From Trogon surrucura (lineage: Eukaryota > Chordata > Aves > Trogoniformes > Trogonidae), in NCBI GenBank assembly GCA_020746105.1, contig CM036617.1:203319971-203383970 (forward strand): a DNA stretch of 64,000 bases, in the 5' to 3' direction. Below are positions 59,730-64,000 of this stretch, in pieces. Every line of letters begins with the position of its first letter. The first letter of the stretch is position 1. A model generated the notes under the pieces. The model was given only the letters and a program-made list of their open reading frames with translations, had not been told where the DNA came from and searched no databases. A program made the translations under genes and the position numbers.

Positions 59730-60865
59730 ACAGAATCACAGAATCACAGAATGTTAGAGGTTGGAAGGGACTTCAAAGATCATCTAGTCCAACCCGCCTG
59801 CCAGAGCAGGATCACCTACAGCAGACTGCACAGGAACGCGTCCAGGCGGGTTTTGAATGTCTCCAAAGAAGGAGATTCCACAACCTCCCTGGGCAGCCTG
59901 TTCCAGTGCTCGGTCACCCTCACAGTGAAAAAGTTTTTCCTCATATTTTTATGGAACCTCCTGTGTTCCAGCTTCCACCCATTGCCCCTTGTCCTGTCAG
60001 TGGATGCCGCTGAAAAGATCCTGGCTCCATCCTCCTGACATTGCCCCTTGACATATTTATAAACATTAATGTGGTCACCCCTCAGCCTCCTCTTCTCCAA
60101 GCTAAAGAGACCCAGCTCCTTCAGCCTTTCCTCATAAGGGAGATGCTCCACTCCCTTCACCATCTTTGTGGCTCTGCACTGGACTCTCTCAAGCAGCTCC
60201 CTGTCCTTCTTGAACTGAGGGGCCCAGAACTGGACACAATATTCCAGATGCGGCCTCACCAGGGCAGAGTAGAGGGGCAGGAGGACCTCTCTTGACCTAC
60301 TTGATACTCCCCTTCTAATACACCCCAGGATGCCTTTGGCCTTCTTGGCCATGAGGGCACATTGCTGGCTCATGGTCATCCTGCTGTCCACTAGAACCCC
60401 CAGGTCCCTTTCCCCTGAGCTACTCTCCAGCAGGGCAGTCCCCAACCTATATTGGCACATGGGGTTATTCTTTCCCAAGTGCAAAACTCTACACTTGCCC
60501 TTGTTGAACTTCATAAGATTTCTCCCCGCCCAGCCCTCCAGCCTGTCTAGGTCTCTCTGAATGGCTGCACAGCCTTCTGGTGTGTCAACCACTCCTCCCA
60601 ATTTCGTATCATCAGCAAACTTGCTGACAATATTCTCTAATCTCTCATCCTGATCATTGATAAATATATTGAAAAGCACCGGCCCGAGCACTGACCCCTG
60701 AGGGACCCCACTAGACACAGGCATCCAGCCAGACTCAGCCCCATTGACCACAACTCTCTGGCTTCTTCCCTTCAACCAGTTCTCGACCCACCTCACTACT
60801 TGGTCATCCAGACCACACATCCTCAGTTTACCTATGAGGATGCTGTGGGAGATGGTATTAGCAAG
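59730..60865 (-). mobile_element. Young 5'-truncated CR1 LINE
   Basis: A minus-strand CR1 of about 1.14 kb in one piece. Its 3' end reads on the plus strand CAGAATCACAGAATCACAGA followed by ATGTTAGAGGTTGGAAGGG. It is very close to the full-length copy at 43511-48172 and keeps the 55 residues missing there. The 5' truncation point lies inside the reverse transcriptase, just after the position of the KAFDTV motif (remaining: TISHSI). Confidence 0.95.
59816..60862 (-). pseudogene. CR1 ORF2 fragment: reverse transcriptase C-terminal half, open
   Basis: About 348 codons without a stop on the minus strand. From N- to C-terminus: [47 protein letters not shown] (catalytic DD present), [58 protein letters not shown], and a C-terminus ending [17 protein letters not shown]. 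The open frame extends a further 23 codons upstream into flanking DNA by chance. There is no endonuclease and no fingers region, so it cannot act alone. An open frame this long argues for a recent insertion. Confidence 0.92.
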
Positions 60866-61882
60866 ACAAAATAAATTTGTCTTATATTTTATATTAGGCA
60901 ACCATAAAACAATTTTCATTCTGTAAAGCATGAATGGCTCTGAATGTGCAGAGGAGGTTCACTTCTAGAAGAAGGTAAGTATATTCTCAGTTACTTAGTC
61001 TGTACCTGTCAGGATTCTTTAAAGTGCATTCCACTGTAAATTTAAATTCTTCTTTTCATTAAAAGTATTACATATTTGTAACTGCAAACTCAATAATCTG
61101 AAACTCAATTTATTGGGTTTTTTTTGTTGTTTTCTTTCTCTTTTCTCCTTTTTTTTTTCCCCTGTCCTATCTTATTATCTCAGATCTTCCTTCAGCTCTC
61201 CCTTTCCTGCCTTCTTTTTCAGTCCAATAGCTTAAGGAAATAAAAATTATATGATTGTGCTTTTTGCCCACTCGCCTGCAAGCCAACCTCTTATAACCTT
61301 AGAACACAGACTAATTTCAGTCATAGTTGACAGAGGCATAGAAATCTCAAAGTTCCTGAGCTCTTGCAATGTTCATGAGCCATTGTGGCTGTTTAGAGAG
61401 GAGGCACACGACACCATTCTCCTGTTGAGCAACGTTACAAGGTGATTGACCTCAACAGCTATCTACCTGGCTGGTTAAACAGGAAAGGCTGCCCTTGCAA
61501 CATAATTAGACCTTCAAGAAAAATATTGGTATATGGTGTCTCTTGCTTACATGGTATTCATGCAAAATAGGAGAGAAATGTGAAAAAATGGTAAAGTCTA
61601 GGGTACTTGTAAATGAAACTAGATACATTGCATACAGAGGCCTGCGACAAGTGCAGAGAATTAAAAGGGTGAGCTGTTGGAGTAACACAGAAGAAGGGAA
61701 GGAAATGAGGTTGGGGTGTCACGAGGGGTACTGAGAAAAGCTGAGCCTGCTTGGATAAAGTGACACAAGGGATAAAAGACATTAAGCTTGTAATTCCACT
61801 GTCAGTTAAACACTTAGCTTTCACTTCTTTTCCTAAAAAAACTGTGACCTGTCCCAGAGTGCATTTTTCTCTCATGTCATAA
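60866..61882. other. Non-coding spacer
   Basis: No gene recognised. It is T-rich around 61110-61160. Confidence 0.55.
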
Positions 61883-62066
61883 TAGAATCATAGAATGGCC
61901 TGGGCTGGAAGGGACCTTAGAGATCATTTTAATCCAACCTCCCTGTTGTGGGCAGGGACGCCACCTCTCGACTAGGTCAGGCAACATGTGACAACCGAAC
62001 GGGAATCGAACCCGCGACCTTTGGTGTTTCGAGCACCACGCTCAACCCACTGAGCTAATCCGGCCC
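61883..62066 (-). mobile_element. SINE with tRNA-Ile-like head and CR1-like tail
   Basis: Read on the minus strand, the element opens with a 74 nt tRNA-like head (62066-61993): GGGCCGGATTAGCTCAGTGG, then a GTGGTGCTCGAAACACC anticodon arm and the B box GGTTCGATTCC at 62012-62002; the A box lies at 62057-62046. After a short link comes a CR1-derived tail. On the plus strand that tail reads AATCATAGAATGGCCTGGGC, then GGAAGGGACCTTAGAGATCA and CCCTGTTGTGGGCAGGGACG. The head is closest to tRNA-Ile, but the anticodon loop now reads CTCGAAA (CGA). The 3' tail lets CR1 reverse transcriptase recognise the RNA. The layout and size resemble passerine TguSINE1 (from memory). Flanks TCATAAT and TCAATAAT could be a decayed target duplication. 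Confidence 0.87.
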
Positions 62067-64000
62067 TCAATAATATTTTATTTAGTCATTTATTTCAGTG
62101 ATTAATTCTTTCTATTCTTTCTCTTCTCAAAAGTATGCTCTGTCTTCCTCAGTCTGATCTTTCTTTCAGGCTCTAAGAATTTCTTTTCATATTAATGTTG
62201 TGTGATATTTTCACTTGTGCAATAACGTGGATGTCGAGGAGTGTAACTTCATTTTAAATTAACTTATTTAAATTTCAGAGCAAAACAACTTTAAAGAAAA
62301 GAAAATTAAATTAACTTTTTGTATGGTTTGTGTTGTTAGGTTGTGGGTTTGGGTTTTTTTGTTTTCAATGAAACTATTTGCTGAATTTAATTGGGCTACA
62401 CTATTCTAAAAAATGTACCCATCTGTTTTCTTTAACTGTCTGCCTTAGTGCAAACATAAAGAACAATTATCCAGTTCCCATACACTGTGTGTTTGTAAAC
62501 TGCTGCTAAAATTTGCATGATGCACTTTCCTGACCTTTGTGTGACAGACAGTTATTAACTTGCATTATCATTTCACAAGACCAGTCAGACTCTACGCAGA
62601 GCATCATTTCATGGGACCTGACCTGTGTGTCAGCCCTGCTTCGTCAGGACATATTGCTAGCTTTGTTTGGATTCTTGGAGGCCACTCAGAATAGAAGGTC
62701 CTGGACTCCTTGTTCTTATATCCACAGAAGAAAGCTATAATATTGGACAGATGGTGAATGTCCAGCATGGAAAGTTAGAGGACAAAACAGTGTTTGTCTT
62801 CTCTGTGTTGAAAAAAACAATATTCCCAAGAACATGGTCTCATTGATGATTTCCCTGGAGTACTATGGTTCTGCATAGTCCCTAAACAAGGTTGACTGCA
62901 TGACTGCAGTCTAGCTCCCCTCCCCAATACGTTGCATCTGTCCTTAAGAAGAACTTCCTCCAGAAAAAAAATAGATTGAACCTCTTCGTGTGCATACAAA
63001 ATTGTATTTGTGTAGGTGTGTTTATTATCAGAACATGCTTAAAACCACATCAACCCCAGAGAAAACAAACACATCGATCAGTATCTACCCACTACAGCAT
63101 GCATTTGTGCACCACAGGGAGAAACATTAGTGGACCATCAGAGAATCCTCTAAGGCAGAGGAAGTACACTGAGTGAACTCTCTTCTTAGAAGGACTGCTG
63201 TGACAGTGGTCTTTGAAAACCAGAATCAGAGAACCGAAGAGAAAAGACACACTCTGCCTTGGTCCTTGGAGAAGTTCAGGGAATTCTTCCCTCTCTTGTT
63301 TTCAGTTCCTTAAAGCTATGCTTCAAGGAACCCACTGGATTCCTGTCTACAAAGGTTATTCTAGCTGGGCTTCCAGACCAGTGAGAACAGCCTGGGCTTA
63401 CTAACTCTAAACAAAGATCTTGATACCTGGTTGAACTATGAAAGACCTGTCTCCCCTCCTCATAAAAGCCTCACTGTAGCATGCGGCTTCTGAATTGCAG
63501 ATCAGAACTTTCTCACATTAGAGCTGGCAGTCAGCAAGGACTGTCCTATTCCAAGTTTTCGCCTCCTGGAAGCAGGGAGAGGAAAGAAAGTTCATCCAAG
63601 GTTTATCTTACCTTTAACTTGGAAGCATCACACTGTTAATGCAGAATGTTGTTGCTCTTCTAGCTGAAAATGTCTGATCATGTTTTAATTGTACCAGAAA
63701 GGTTGTGGATCATTTTTTTTTCTTGCTACTGTTGTTTGTTTGGACTTTTTATTTTTCTCCTGATATCTCTATATTAATCTATTGGTGGTAAGAATAGCAC
63801 TGTTTAATTTTTCCATAAGGCTATCACAGTGTTCTAATTTAATTTCAATTATCAGCACAACTCCACCTCTTCTTACATTTCATCATAATGCTAACAATAA
63901 TGTTACACCCACTCAGGCTCTTGACTTGCCTCCTTCTCTTCTCTTAACTGTGCTTACTGGCTTTCCCTTCTGCCCTTGACTTTACATTTTCTCACTCCAG
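62067..64000. other. Non-coding stretch to the window end
   Basis: No gene or repeat recognised. Open frames here are 60-75 codons with no recognisable domain. Confidence 0.55.

Noticed and set aside
61993-62066. Functional tRNA gene on the minus strand
   Set aside because: Body of tRNA-Ile type with an anticodon reading CGA, weak acceptor pairing at the 3' end, and direct continuation into a CR1 tail: it is a SINE head.

Overview
This is a 64 kb stretch of bird nuclear DNA. The evidence is the density of CR1 (chicken repeat 1) LINE fragments with their diagnostic 3' ends (tails of ATTCTATG type), avian ERVL-type solo LTRs, an alpharetrovirus-like solo LTR, and a short SINE with a tRNA-derived head and a CR1-like tail. 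That SINE resembles the TguSINE1 type known from perching birds, so a passerine is the best guess; this rests on recall, not on a search. I found no exon of a host protein-coding gene. The window looks like an AT-rich intergenic desert into which retroelements have accumulated.

Layout. 0-20 kb: an old ERVL-type LTR on the minus strand (3.35-4.25 kb), an intact-looking tRNA-Leu(AAG) gene (4906-4987) next to a decayed CR1, further CR1 pieces (7.5, 17.5 kb), a very old CR1/L3-like relic (12.3-12.9 kb), and a well-preserved ERVL-type LTR with perfect target-site duplication (18566-19748). 20-43 kb: mostly unique AT-rich sequence, with LTRs at 21.9-22.9 and 37.4-38.5 kb, CR1 fragments at 29.4, 34.2, 36.9 and 41.2 kb (two of them missing their middle), a 25-base C run at 30.25 kb, and an ATGG array split by a CR1 tail.

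43.3-49.0 kb is the centrepiece. An old plus-strand CR1 is split by a full-length, much younger CR1 (5'UTR, uninterrupted ORF1, ORF2 with endonuclease and reverse transcriptase, 3' tail). That CR1 is itself split by a 401 bp alpharetrovirus-like solo LTR flanked by a perfect 6 bp duplication. A separate short CR1 tail sits further down in the old host copy.

53-62 kb holds a second ERVL-type LTR pair member, another stack (CR1 inside CR1, plus an 809 bp solo LTR with perfect 5 bp duplication), two minus-strand CR1s (one with a 348-residue open reverse-transcriptase fragment), and the SINE.

The only sequences that plausibly still encode a product are the tRNA-Leu gene and, as a selfish element, CR1 ORF1. 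Everything else coding-like is broken retrotransposon. I see no new biological system. The notable points are the datable nested insertions, loss of catalytic residues in the CR1 ORF1 esterase domain, internally deleted CR1 copies, and tandem repeats that grew out of CR1 sequence.
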